Shown here: in pieces, positions 31,649-38,667 of the stretch
How the letters are laid out: the number at the start of each line of letters is the position of its first letter
Numbering within the stretch: position 1 is the stretch's first letter
Source: an uncultured Spirochaetales bacterium
GTDB taxonomy: Bacteria; Spirochaetota; Spirochaetia; Sphaerochaetales; Sphaerochaetaceae
Assembly (NCBI GenBank): GCA_949282255.1
Contig: CASDPA010000019.1
Coordinates: 1-38,667, forward strand
DNA: 38,667 nt
Reading direction: 5' to 3'
Translations under genes and position numbers: made by a program
The notes under the pieces: model-generated
Seen by the model: only the letters and a program-made list of their open reading frames with translations
The model's database searches: none
Told to the model about the DNA's origin: nothing

Positions 31649-32686
31649 TCAATTGTAGACAGAAGCGTACAGCTCGTTCCATTTTTTTAGAAGCGCATCC
31701 TTTTTCTCCGTCAACTCCTCGACAGGCCTGTCTACCCATTTGATATCCTTCGTCTTGCCAAGCTGGAAAGACGCGGGCTCATCGACAAGTGCATTGGTGA
31801 AACGGACGCCGCCATACATCGCATACATCTTTTCTGTACCTTCCTTAGAAGTCATCGCCTCAACAAAAGCCTTTGCAGCCTCGGGATGCCTGCAACCTTC
31901 GATTATCGCGAAGCAGGAATCCTTGCCGGAGGTTCCGTTTGCAGGATATCTCATCTCATAATCCGGAGCACCAAGCACAGTCACCGCGCCGTTGTCATAT
32001 GTAAGTCCGACGACATATTCGCCATTGGCAACATCCTTGAAGCATTTTGAGGAGGAGGATCCGACAACCATGCCGTTTCGCATCAATTTCTCAATTATAG
32101 CCCAGGACTCTGGGGTATCCACGCCGTAAACGGAGAAGATGTTGCACAGATTGTTCCAGGCCGCAGAAGAGCTGTTCGGATCTGAAAAGATTATCTTGCC
32201 TTTGAGCTTCGGATCCAGAAGATCCTCGTAGCTTCTGATATCAAGGCCAAGCTCCTTTTCAAGCCTTGTGTTGACTGCAAAGCATACTGTGGACATTCCA
32301 TATACGCTGTAATAACCGTTCTTTGCCGGCGTAATCTGCTCATCATTATGGCTTGAAGTGTATTTCATGAAATATTGTTCATACTTGTTTCCATCGGTTG
32401 AGGAAAGCCCTCCAAGCATTATATCAGCGACCGGAGCATCCTTTTCCGCCTGCAGGCGGGCAAAGAGTTCGCCAAAACTTCCATTGACTATCTCAATGTC
32501 AACATCCGGATAAAGATCTTGGAAAGGGGCAAGCATCGCCGCAATCTCAGCTTCTGTATTTGAAGTATAGATTACGAGGGAATTGCCTATTCCCGAACCG
32601 GAAGCCGCAGACTCTTTTTCTCCTTTTGCGAATGCAGGGAAAAAAACCAAACAGGAAATCAGCACCAAAATGGCAATCTTTTTCAT
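31649..32686 (-). CDS. ABC transporter periplasmic solute-binding protein (family 1, AfuA/FbpA-like)
   Basis: About 345 residues. Signal peptide MKKIAILVLISCLVFFPAFA, cleaved after AFA; the mature start is KGEKESAASG. The family 1/iron-type binding fold begins with LVIYTSNTEAEIAAMLAPF, DVDIEIVNGSFGELFARL, then DIMLGGLSS, GKIIFSDPNSSSAAWNNL and ANGEYVVGLTYDNGA. Ser-rich ligand loops like GKIIFSDPNSSSA occur in AfuA, PhnS and related proteins that bind phosphorylated sugars or phosphonates, whereas ferric-binding Tyr pairs are not obvious. The start at 32686 has AAAGGAG upstream; the longer frame that would overlap the permease stop is rejected. A terminator follows. Confidence 0.88.
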   Translation of the reverse strand: MKKIAILVLISCLVFFPAFAKGEKESAASGSGIGNSLVIYTSNTEAEIAAMLAPFQDLYPDVDIEIVNGSFGELFARLQAEKDAPVADIMLGGLSSTDGNKYEQYFMKYTSSHNDEQITPAKNGYYSVYGMSTVCFAVNTRLEKELGLDIRSYEDLLDPKLKGKIIFSDPNSSSAAWNNLCNIFSVYGVDTPESWAIIEKLMRNGMVVGSSSSKCFKDVANGEYVVGLTYDNGAVTVLGAPDYEMRYPANGTSGKDSCFAIIEGCRHPEAAKAFVEAMTSKEGTEKMYAMYGGVRFTNALVDEPASFQLGKTKDIKWVDRPVEELTEKKDALLKKWNELYASVYN

Positions 32687-32724
32687 TTTTTTTCTCCTTT
32701 GTTTTCCAATATTGTTCAGTATTT

Positions 32725-34386
32725 TCAAAGCCTGATATCTTCAGACTTGCTTACCTTGAGATAAATCAGCAGGGATACGATGGTCATGACCGTCAATATT
32801 GCGGCAAAAGCCGCAGCCATGCCATCGTTACCTCTTGATATCGCAACATACGCAGAAATGGTCATCGTGATGCTTCTGTTGTTATACAGGATTATTGCAC
32901 TCGAAACCTCGGTCAATATAGCAACCCAGCTCAGGATCGCCCCTGAAAGGATCCCGCTGCTCATCATCGGGATGGTTATCCGGCTTAATGTCCTGAATTT
33001 AGACGCCCCCAAGCTGAGTGCAGCCTCCTCTATGCTGAGGGGAATCTGCGCAAGCGTTGCAGTAGCGGAACGTATCGTATATGGCAGTCTCCTTATCACC
33101 ACGGCAAGAAGCATTATCGTAAATGTTCCTGTAAGTTTCAGCGGCTTATGTCCAAATGCTGTAAGCAGCGCAATGCCGATGACAACCCCAGGCATAATGT
33201 AGGGAATCATTGAGAACGTATCTATGGCATCATTCAGTAAGCTTTTTCGTCTAACCGTCAGATACGCTATCATGATTGCTATGAATATTATCAGGGCAAG
33301 AGCGAACACGCCCAGCTTCACAGTATTTGTAATGGATCTCACCAGCAGCCTGTTCATTGCAGCTTGATAGCTTCCCAATGAGAATCCGTCCAAGAAGATT
33401 GTTCCAGCGGCATTTGTTTTCCTGAAAGACAGATAGATGATGAAAACCTGCGGCAGGAAAGCAATAAGGCAGACGGCATAGCAATAAAGATGGATGAGCA
33501 CGCCGAATATTCCGCGGGCTTCCTTCTTTTCAACCGGGTGAAGGGAATTCATGGAAAAACTGAATTTCCTTGATGCCCATTTCTGCAGGAAAAAGACCAA
33601 GGCTGTCACTATTATCGCGATTACAGATATTGCCGAAGCAAAACCGAAATCAGCACCATTTTCATTAACGAACTCCCTATAAATCAAAACAGGGAACGTC
33701 ATATAGCCTTCACCTATGATGACCGGAGTACCGAAATCGGCAAACGCCCTCATAAAAACAAGAAGAGAAGCGGCAAGGACAGTAGGCATCACCAGCCCAA
33801 GCACAACGGAAAACAATCTCCGAATGCCTGTACACCCCATGTTGGCGGAAGCTTCCATAAGCGAATTGTCTATATTTTTGAAGGCGCCGTTCATATAAAT
33901 GAACACCAATGGAAAGAATTTGAGTGTCTGGACAAGCAGGATTCCTCCAAAACCATATATATTACCAATTTCAAATCCAAGGTTGTTCCTAAAAAAGGTA
34001 GTGATCACTCCGCTTCTTCCTAAAAGCAATATCCAGGAATATGCACCCAAAAACGGCGCGCTCATACAGCAAAGAATGCTGATTGTAAAAATCAGTTTGG
34101 AAAGTTTCAGCTTATAAAACGAATAGAAATAAGACATCGAGATTCCGACAACCAATGAAAAAAAAGTTACAGCCAGGGTCACCTTTATGCTGTTGGAAAT
34201 CGTATTCGTGTAATATTTCTGACTGAAAAATTTCACAAATTGCCCAAGACCTACATGACCGTCCTCATTTATCACTGACTGTTTCATGATACCGACAAGC
34301 GGATAAATCAAAAAGAGCAGGAAAAGGAGAAACAGAACGATGGAAACGACGATCCAGGCATCAAAATGCTTTTTATTCGAATACAT
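32725..34386 (-). CDS. ABC transporter permease, fused two-domain (FbpB/PhnU-V type)
   Basis: 553 residues, about 12 membrane helices formed by two tandem permease domains. Each has an EAA-like loop for ATPase docking: MEASANMGCTGIRRLFSVVL in the first half and EEAALSLGASKFRTLSRITI in the second, plus the late GxxL-rich segments. The fused form is typical of iron, thiamine, 2-aminoethylphosphonate and sugar-phosphate importers. The start is exactly adjacent to the TGA of the ATPase gene (TGAATG), with AGGAGG five bases upstream, so translation is coupled. Confidence 0.93.
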   Translation of the reverse strand: MYSNKKHFDAWIVVSIVLFLLFLLFLIYPLVGIMKQSVINEDGHVGLGQFVKFFSQKYYTNTISNSIKVTLAVTFFSLVVGISMSYFYSFYKLKLSKLIFTISILCCMSAPFLGAYSWILLLGRSGVITTFFRNNLGFEIGNIYGFGGILLVQTLKFFPLVFIYMNGAFKNIDNSLMEASANMGCTGIRRLFSVVLGLVMPTVLAASLLVFMRAFADFGTPVIIGEGYMTFPVLIYREFVNENGADFGFASAISVIAIIVTALVFFLQKWASRKFSFSMNSLHPVEKKEARGIFGVLIHLYCYAVCLIAFLPQVFIIYLSFRKTNAAGTIFLDGFSLGSYQAAMNRLLVRSITNTVKLGVFALALIIFIAIMIAYLTVRRKSLLNDAIDTFSMIPYIMPGVVIGIALLTAFGHKPLKLTGTFTIMLLAVVIRRLPYTIRSATATLAQIPLSIEEAALSLGASKFRTLSRITIPMMSSGILSGAILSWVAILTEVSSAIILYNNRSITMTISAYVAISRGNDGMAAAFAAILTVMTIVSLLIYLKVSKSEDIRL

Positions 34387-35508
34387 TCAGTCCTCCTTCA
34401 ACCCATTGTCATTGATGACGCCGGAAAGGATATTAGCATTTCCATCAGCTGTAAACAGATTCACCTTATCCGTATTAATGGTCAGCTTGATATCTGTACC
34501 AGGCTCGATGATTGAATCGATTGAGGATTCCTGGATTATCTCTACATCCTCGCCTGTTTTTAATGTAACGAAGTAATGAGTGTTCAATCCAAGGAAAACG
34601 CAATCCTTGACCTTGCCTTCAATCCCTTCTTCCTGAAAGGATGACAGCTTGAATTCCTCGGGCCTGACAGAGAGCATGATATCCTGGCTCTTCATATAAT
34701 CGGGCAAGACACCGTTGATTGCCGCTTTATAGCCGCCATTTGTCACCAGATAAGCCTGATCATCGATGACTTCAAGCCTGCCTTTCATGATATTTGTCCT
34801 GCCGATAAACGTTGCAACAAAAAGGTTGGCAGGCCTCTGATATATGTTCTTAGGAGTTCCGATATGCTGAATGACACCCCCGTTCATGACAGCGATTCTG
34901 TCGGAGACAGCCATCGCCTCCTCCTGGTCGTGGGTGACATAAACCGTCGTAATCCCGACCTTTTTCTGAATCTCCTTTATTACGGTCCTCATCTCCACTC
35001 TGAGCTTCGCATCAAGATTGGACAAAGGTTCATCCATAAGAAGTACATCAGGGGTTATTGCAAGCGCTCGAGCTAATGCGACGCGTTGCTGCTGCCCGCC
35101 TGAAAGCCGCTCGGGCAGGCGGTCTGCATATTCATCAACATGCATCAGGCGCATGAATTTCTCGCTTTCAGATTTGATAACATCTTTCGGAAGCTTTCTG
35201 CTTTTTAGCCCAAATTCCACATTGCGCCTCACGGTAAGATTCGGGAAAATCGCATAGTTCTGAAAAACCATGCCTATATTCCTTTTTGCAGGATCAATAT
35301 CATTTATTCTTGTGTCATTGAAGTAAAAATCACCACCTTCGATGCTATTGAAACCCGCAATCATCCTCAAAAGCGTCGTCTTTCCACAACCGGAAGGTCC
35401 TAAAAGTGTAAAAAACTCACCTTCCTTCACAAAAAGATTCAAATCAGGGATTATCACATTCTCCCCATATCTTTTTACAGCATGGTTGATTCTAATGTTC
35501 TTTCTCAT
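34387..35508 (-). CDS. ABC transporter ATP-binding protein (FbpC/PotA-like)
   Basis: 373 residues. Nucleotide-binding domain: Walker A GPSGCGKTT near 40, Q-loop MVFQNYAIFPNLTVRRNV, signature LSGGQQQRVALARAL, Walker B VLLMDEPLSNLDAKL and the H-loop THDQEEAM. A TOBE domain follows from about residue 270 with SVRPEEFKL, a regulatory feature of CUT1/iron/spermidine-type ATPases. ATG 35508 has AGGAGG four bases away; the 25 extra codons of the longer frame run through the promoter region and are not coding. Powers the permease and binding protein encoded next. Confidence 0.94.
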   Translation of the reverse strand: MRKNIRINHAVKRYGENVIIPDLNLFVKEGEFFTLLGPSGCGKTTLLRMIAGFNSIEGGDFYFNDTRINDIDPAKRNIGMVFQNYAIFPNLTVRRNVEFGLKSRKLPKDVIKSESEKFMRLMHVDEYADRLPERLSGGQQQRVALARALAITPDVLLMDEPLSNLDAKLRVEMRTVIKEIQKKVGITTVYVTHDQEEAMAVSDRIAVMNGGVIQHIGTPKNIYQRPANLFVATFIGRTNIMKGRLEVIDDQAYLVTNGGYKAAINGVLPDYMKSQDIMLSVRPEEFKLSSFQEEGIEGKVKDCVFLGLNTHYFVTLKTGEDVEIIQESSIDSIIEPGTDIKLTINTDKVNLFTADGNANILSGVINDNGLKED

Positions 35509-35556
35509 GCGTCCTCCTGCTACCGTATAAATACTAGTAACATCAAGAACACATAT

Positions 35557-35599
35557 TGTCAAATTTTTTATTACTTTTAGCACAAAAATGTTGCTAAAA
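35557..35599. promoter_or_regulatory. DeoR operator candidate and -35 box before the ABC genes
   Basis: Perfect dyad TTTTAGCA (35575-35582), nine bases, TGCTAAAA (35592-35599), between the deoR stop and the ABC genes. About 12 bases further down on the minus strand is TTGACA (35562-35557); the -10 is unclear (TACTAG at 17 bases spacing). DeoR-family proteins bind such palindromes, and this one is probably theirs, but the assignment is positional. Confidence 0.55.
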
Positions 35600-35609
35600 T
35601 GTTCTAAAC

Positions 35610-36386
35610 CTAATCAAAAATAGGTTTTTCGACTTGTAAGACCTCTACATTCAACCCTCTGAATATATCCAGATAATAATCAGGGGCTGCACTATCGGTA
35701 ATAATAACATCTATGTCAGACAACTTGCCAACAACAGCAGGTTTTACCTGCCCGAACTTAGAACTGTCGGCCAATAAGACGACTTTTTTAGACTGTTTCA
35801 TGATCTTCGAACATAGAGATGCGGTTTTATGATAGAAATTTGTCAAGCCGAACTCATCAGAGATACCGGCAACGCCTATGAAAGCCATATCGGCACAATA
35901 TTTTGCAATCTCATCTTCTGTCCCGCTGCCAAGAAAAGCATGATTATCCCTGCGAAGTTCACCACCTGGAGAATACACGGTTATATCCGGATATTTTTCA
36001 AGCTCGCATATGACAGGGATGGAACAAGAAATTACAGAAAGGTTTTTTATACCATCCAGATGCTTTGAAACCTGAAGGACGGTTGTCCCCAGGTCAAGGA
36101 TTATGGTATCGCCATCTTTTACCAATTCAACAGCCTTTTTTGCTATAAGATCTTTTGTAAGGCTATTGATCGCAGCTCTAGGAAAATACGGTTTGTTCAG
36201 TTCCTCCTCGTTCAGAACCGCACCGCCATACACCCTTTTAATATATTTTTTTTCTTCCAAATCAGCCAAATCACGCCGTATTGTCATCACTGACACGTCA
36301 AACAACCTGGTTAAGTCAGTAATTTGGACGCTCTTATTGCGAGATACCAATTCCATTATCTGCTGCTTTCTTTCATTATTCGTCAT
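35610..36386 (-). CDS. DeoR-family transcriptional regulator
   Basis: 258 residues. The N-terminal helix-turn-helix has VQITDLTRLFDVSVMTIRRD and the LEEKKYIKRVYGGAV signature (residues 20-60). The C-terminal DeoRC sensor domain has DTIILDLGTTVLQVSKHL, SCSIPVICEL, FIGVAGISDEFGLTN and KVVLLADSSKFG, the phosphosugar-binding isomerase-like fold. Members usually repress and sense a sugar phosphate. It lies between a HAD phosphatase gene (19 bases upstream) and the ABC genes (100 bases downstream), and the dyad in that gap is its likely site. A G-run precedes ATG 36386. Confidence 0.93.
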   Translation of the reverse strand: MTNNERKQQIMELVSRNKSVQITDLTRLFDVSVMTIRRDLADLEEKKYIKRVYGGAVLNEEELNKPYFPRAAINSLTKDLIAKKAVELVKDGDTIILDLGTTVLQVSKHLDGIKNLSVISCSIPVICELEKYPDITVYSPGGELRRDNHAFLGSGTEDEIAKYCADMAFIGVAGISDEFGLTNFYHKTASLCSKIMKQSKKVVLLADSSKFGQVKPAVVGKLSDIDVIITDSAAPDYYLDIFRGLNVEVLQVEKPIFD

Positions 36387-36405
36387 CCCAAGTTCCCCCC
36401 AATTA

Positions 36406-37212
36406 TTAAAAAAACATCCGCCTTATGATTTCTGCCACCCCGTCATCCTCATTGGAGGATGTTACATATTTGGCAATCTTTTTCAATTCATCCATCGCAT
36501 TGCCCATAGCAACAGGAACACCGGCAACAGCAAACATTTCCATATCGTTAAAATCATCGCCTATTGCCATAATCTGAGAATAATCAATACCGTAATGGGA
36601 ACTTAAATCCTTGATTCCTGTACCTTTATTGATATTGCCGGGCATGATCTCCAAAAAATCCGCACCAGGATAGAATGTGACAATCCCCGACTGACCAAGA
36701 TGACAAGCAATTTCATGTTCGAGTTCGGATAATATGTTTTTATCCTTGGACATTATCAGGAGCTTGTTCATCTCCTTTTCTCTGAAAACGGAGTCAAAAG
36801 AGCATAAGATGCTGTCTGTGCCATAAATCCTGATCTTGTTCTCATAAAGATACCCGGTCTTCCGTTCTGTAAACCACATGTTCCCTTCGATGGATAGCAT
36901 GTCGACATCAAACCGCCGTACGACGGATAGTATCTCATTGCTGATGTTTTTAGCCAGCCTATGATCGCTCAATGGACTATCATTCTCATCATAAAGCATA
37001 CATCCATTAAGACATGACGATGGGCCTCGTACACCAAGCAAACGGAAATATTGTCTGATGGAAATATTCATCCGCCCCGTAACAATAGCAAAACGGATGC
37101 CAAGTTCCTTATTGACACGTCTTATCCACTTGATATTCTCACTGCTCAAAGATTTGTCATTTCTAACCAAAGTGCCATCTATATCGCAGCAAATCAATCT
37201 AATATCCGCCAT
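36406..37212 (-). CDS. Cof-type HAD hydrolase (sugar phosphatase-like)
   Basis: 268 residues, HAD superfamily class IIB. Motif I CDIDGTLVRND (nucleophile and general-acid Asp at residues 9 and 11), motif II in IVTGRMN, the C2 cap from about 85 to 190, a late Lys in NINKGTGIKDL, and motif III/IV MAIGDDFNDMEMF, then AGVPVAMGNAMDELK. These enzymes dephosphorylate sugar phosphates, flavin or PLP precursors with broad specificity. First gene of the cluster with the DeoR regulator and ABC transporter, so the imported ligand may be a phosphorylated compound. An extended -10 box lies upstream. Confidence 0.93.
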   Translation of the reverse strand: MADIRLICCDIDGTLVRNDKSLSSENIKWIRRVNKELGIRFAIVTGRMNISIRQYFRLLGVRGPSSCLNGCMLYDENDSPLSDHRLAKNISNEILSVVRRFDVDMLSIEGNMWFTERKTGYLYENKIRIYGTDSILCSFDSVFREKEMNKLLIMSKDKNILSELEHEIACHLGQSGIVTFYPGADFLEIMPGNINKGTGIKDLSSHYGIDYSQIMAIGDDFNDMEMFAVAGVPVAMGNAMDELKKIAKYVTSSNEDDGVAEIIRRMFF

Positions 37213-37239
37213 ATGAGATAATCTTCAAGGAAAAGAAGG

Positions 37240-37248
37240 ATTATAGCA
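37240..37248 (-). promoter_or_regulatory. Extended -10 promoter of the HAD-deoR-ABC cluster
   Basis: On the minus strand TGCTATAAT (37248-37240), a perfect TATAAT with the TGn extension; no -35 box is needed or visible. The start codon of the phosphatase lies 27 bases downstream. Confidence 0.6.
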
Positions 37249-37287
37249 AGAGAAAAACAGCAGCTTATTTCCAAATATGAAACGCAT

Positions 37288-37308
37288 GAAGCTGTCGCCG
37301 ACAGCTTC
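37288..37308. repeat. Post-stop hairpin, copy 2 (shares a 13-mer with 17343-17366)
   Basis: GAAGCTGTC (37288-37296), three bases, GACAGCTTC (37300-37308), perfect stem, 13 bases after the aminopeptidase stop codon on the minus strand. No T-run follows. It contains GCTGTCGCCGACA (37291-37303), identical to the copy downstream of the TAXI receptor gene and in the same orientation. Confidence 0.6.
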
Positions 37309-37321
37309 AGTAAGGGAAAAA

Positions 37322-38539
37322 TTAGAAAGTGAATACTCCTTTTTCCATTATCACAGTCTTTCTTCCAGCAAAGCTTTCAGCTGTGATTGTCATGTCATCG
37401 GAACCGACCATGAAATCCACATGCACAAGAGAGGAATTGAGCCCTAGCTTTTCAAGCATCTCATCATCAGCATCCCCTCCTCCTTTGAGTACATCAGGAT
37501 AGCTTGCCCCCAAAGCGATATGACAAGATGCATTTTCGTCCACAAGAATTGAACCAAATACAAGTCCAGATCGGCAGATGGGCGAATTCTGATCAACAAA
37601 GGCGGTTTCTCCCAACCTTCTTGCGCCTTCATCTGTATTTAATAGACTTTCAATGGCCTTGGCTCCTTGTTCCGCCTCAAATGAGACCACTTTCCCCTTT
37701 TCAAATTTGAAAGTGATTCCCTCGCACCTTGTACCCATCACATCCACTGGCCTAGTGGTTCTTATATAACCTTCGGCTGTATTCATATCTGGGCAGGTGA
37801 AAATCTCCTCCGTAGGAAGGTTTGGAAAATACACCCTACCATCCGAGATTGTCCTTGCGCCACCTTGAAATGTTCTTAAAGGATTATATGAAACATGGAA
37901 ATCAGTAACAGAAGACTTATAATGAAGTGTCTTTATATCCAATGAATCAAGTATGCGGCATCTTTCCTTATTACGCATATCGAGCTCGTCCCAATACCTG
38001 AGATAATCACCGTCAAAGCCCATTATTTTAGACAATACTTCAGCCAGATCCTCTTCGGTGCTTCCTTTTCCCAGAATCTGCTCAGCCCATCTTGGACCAG
38101 GGCATACTGCAACATTCCATGCAATATCATGGCGCATGGATTTATAGGAATAAACCTTATTGGCTTCAGATCTCGCTTTTGAAATGAGAGCTAGATTATT
38201 CCCGTTACTATCGTAGTTATCAATCCTCGCTTCACCACTGTCAAGGCGGACACGGGCCCAATCCTCATCCACCATCTCAGATGGGAGCGCTTTCAAAAAA
38301 GACGGGATGAATGAAAGATCCTCCTCTTCCTGCATAAGGGACCGTTTTGCATCAAGACGGTGATCAGAAACATCGATATATACAAACTTTGCACCCATTT
38401 CGTACGCTCTTTCTGCAAGGACCCTGGCATACTCATAGCTTTCTGGGGCGGTCACGACCTGCAGGCACTGCCCGTTTTTGAAAGCAAGACCCTTTATCAA
38501 AACAAGATTGGCAAGTTTATCGGCATATTCTTTTACCAT
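37322..38539 (-). CDS. M29-family aminopeptidase (AmpS/PepS/aminopeptidase T type)
   Basis: 405 residues. Metal-dependent cytosolic aminopeptidase releasing N-terminal residues from short peptides. Family metal and catalytic regions: LPTEEIFTCPDMN near 250, the Glu in VVSFEAEQGAKAIE near 310, SCHIALGASYPD (His near 345) and HVDFMVGSDDMTI (His and Asp near 380). The N-terminal domain has VVTAPESYEYARVLAERAYE. The start at ATG 38539 is supported by AGGAAGG five bases upstream; the longer GTG frame (38557) would swallow that site. Monocistronic, with a hairpin after the stop. Confidence 0.93.
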   Translation of the reverse strand: MVKEYADKLANLVLIKGLAFKNGQCLQVVTAPESYEYARVLAERAYEMGAKFVYIDVSDHRLDAKRSLMQEEEDLSFIPSFLKALPSEMVDEDWARVRLDSGEARIDNYDSNGNNLALISKARSEANKVYSYKSMRHDIAWNVAVCPGPRWAEQILGKGSTEEDLAEVLSKIMGFDGDYLRYWDELDMRNKERCRILDSLDIKTLHYKSSVTDFHVSYNPLRTFQGGARTISDGRVYFPNLPTEEIFTCPDMNTAEGYIRTTRPVDVMGTRCEGITFKFEKGKVVSFEAEQGAKAIESLLNTDEGARRLGETAFVDQNSPICRSGLVFGSILVDENASCHIALGASYPDVLKGGGDADDEMLEKLGLNSSLVHVDFMVGSDDMTITAESFAGRKTVIMEKGVFTF

Positions 38540-38619
38540 TTGCACCTTCCTAATCACAAATCAGTGATCTTGTTAGGGACGGCACGAAATGACCAACCGT
38601 AGCCGAGACCTCGAACCAT

Positions 38620-38651
38620 AAAAAGCGACGGGACCTGAAGCCAGGATCCCG
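38620..38651 (-). terminator. Intrinsic terminator of a gene beyond the right edge
   Basis: On the minus strand CGGGATCCTG, loop GCTT, CAGGTCCCG (one bulge), then GTCGC and a TTTTT run (complement of 38624-38620). It must end a minus-strand gene lying outside the window, and it insulates the aminopeptidase gene. Confidence 0.75.
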
Positions 38652-38667
38652 CCGACACGATCAACCG

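Noticed and set aside
31649-35508. Ferric iron ABC transporter (fbpABC)
   Set aside because: The permease and ATPase types fit, but the binding protein lacks an evident Tyr pair, and the DeoR/HAD context favours an organic phosphate ligand.
1-38667. CRISPR array, insertion sequence or prophage
   Set aside because: No regularly spaced repeats, transposase, integrase, phage structural gene or long terminal inverted repeats were found.

Overview
The window looks like a chromosomal segment of a spirochaete, most likely a Sphaerochaeta-like or related host-associated lineage. The best clue is the alanyl-tRNA synthetase, which is about 597 residues and lacks both the inserted beta-barrel and the C-Ala domain, the short form I associate with spirochaetes and a few reduced lineages. 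Supporting clues are signal peptides ending in short Ala/Ser-Gly-rich stretches, a small outer-membrane beta-barrel protein and AGGAG ribosome sites. The phylum assignment is an inference; no rRNA is present.

Layout. (1) 1-9.7 kb is core-type and fairly GC-rich (single 60-base lines hand-counted at 53-60% GC). It holds a beheaded GH2 glycosidase remnant, ychF, hflX, a small porin-like protein, rlmN, a BASS-family transporter, alaS, a divergent DprA and a ketopantoate-reductase-type dehydrogenase. (2) 10.06-24.67 kb is one tightly packed 13-gene minus-strand operon, lower in GC (about 40% in a sampled line). It encodes a GntR/FCD regulator, two mandelate-racemase-type sugar-acid dehydratases, a D-2-hydroxyacid dehydrogenase, a split UxaA/SuyAB-type dehydratase, an FAH-family hydrolase, a TAXI-TRAP transporter (receptor plus fused permease), two tandem enolase paralogues with rebuilt active sites, a MOFRL glycerate 2-kinase and a creatinase/prolidase-like M24 protein. 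(3) 24.7-28.0 kb is an AT-rich accessory patch: operator-like repeats, a frameshifted AbiEi antitoxin remnant, an unrecognised membrane protein and an alpha/beta hydrolase, ending at tRNA-Phe. (4) 28.1-38.7 kb carries a membrane protein, a periplasmic rhodanese, gnd, a binding-protein ABC transporter with a DeoR regulator and a HAD phosphatase, an M29 aminopeptidase, and the terminator of a gene beyond the right edge.

How the genes work together. The large operon reads as an uptake-and-catabolism cassette for an unidentified hydroxy-acid or sugar acid. TAXI-TRAP imports the acid; MR-type dehydratases and the UxaA-like lyase remove water (or another leaving group); the dehydrogenase and FAH-family hydrolase oxidise or cleave the keto-acid; and a C3 glycerate-like product could be phosphorylated by the glycerate kinase. 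The two enolase-like proteins are the most unusual part. Both keep the three Mg-binding carboxylates, but only the first keeps the catalytic lysine, and neither keeps the other residues of the glycolytic active site. They probably form a heteromer with a new reaction. The second transport cluster (HAD phosphatase, DeoR, ABC transporter, then gnd) resembles AfuABC-type systems and may handle a phosphorylated sugar or similar organophosphate.

Smaller points: possible leaderless hflX, intrinsic terminators buried in convergent neighbours' coding ends, a shared 13-base hairpin after two stop codons, and a U-U mismatch in the tRNA-Phe T stem.
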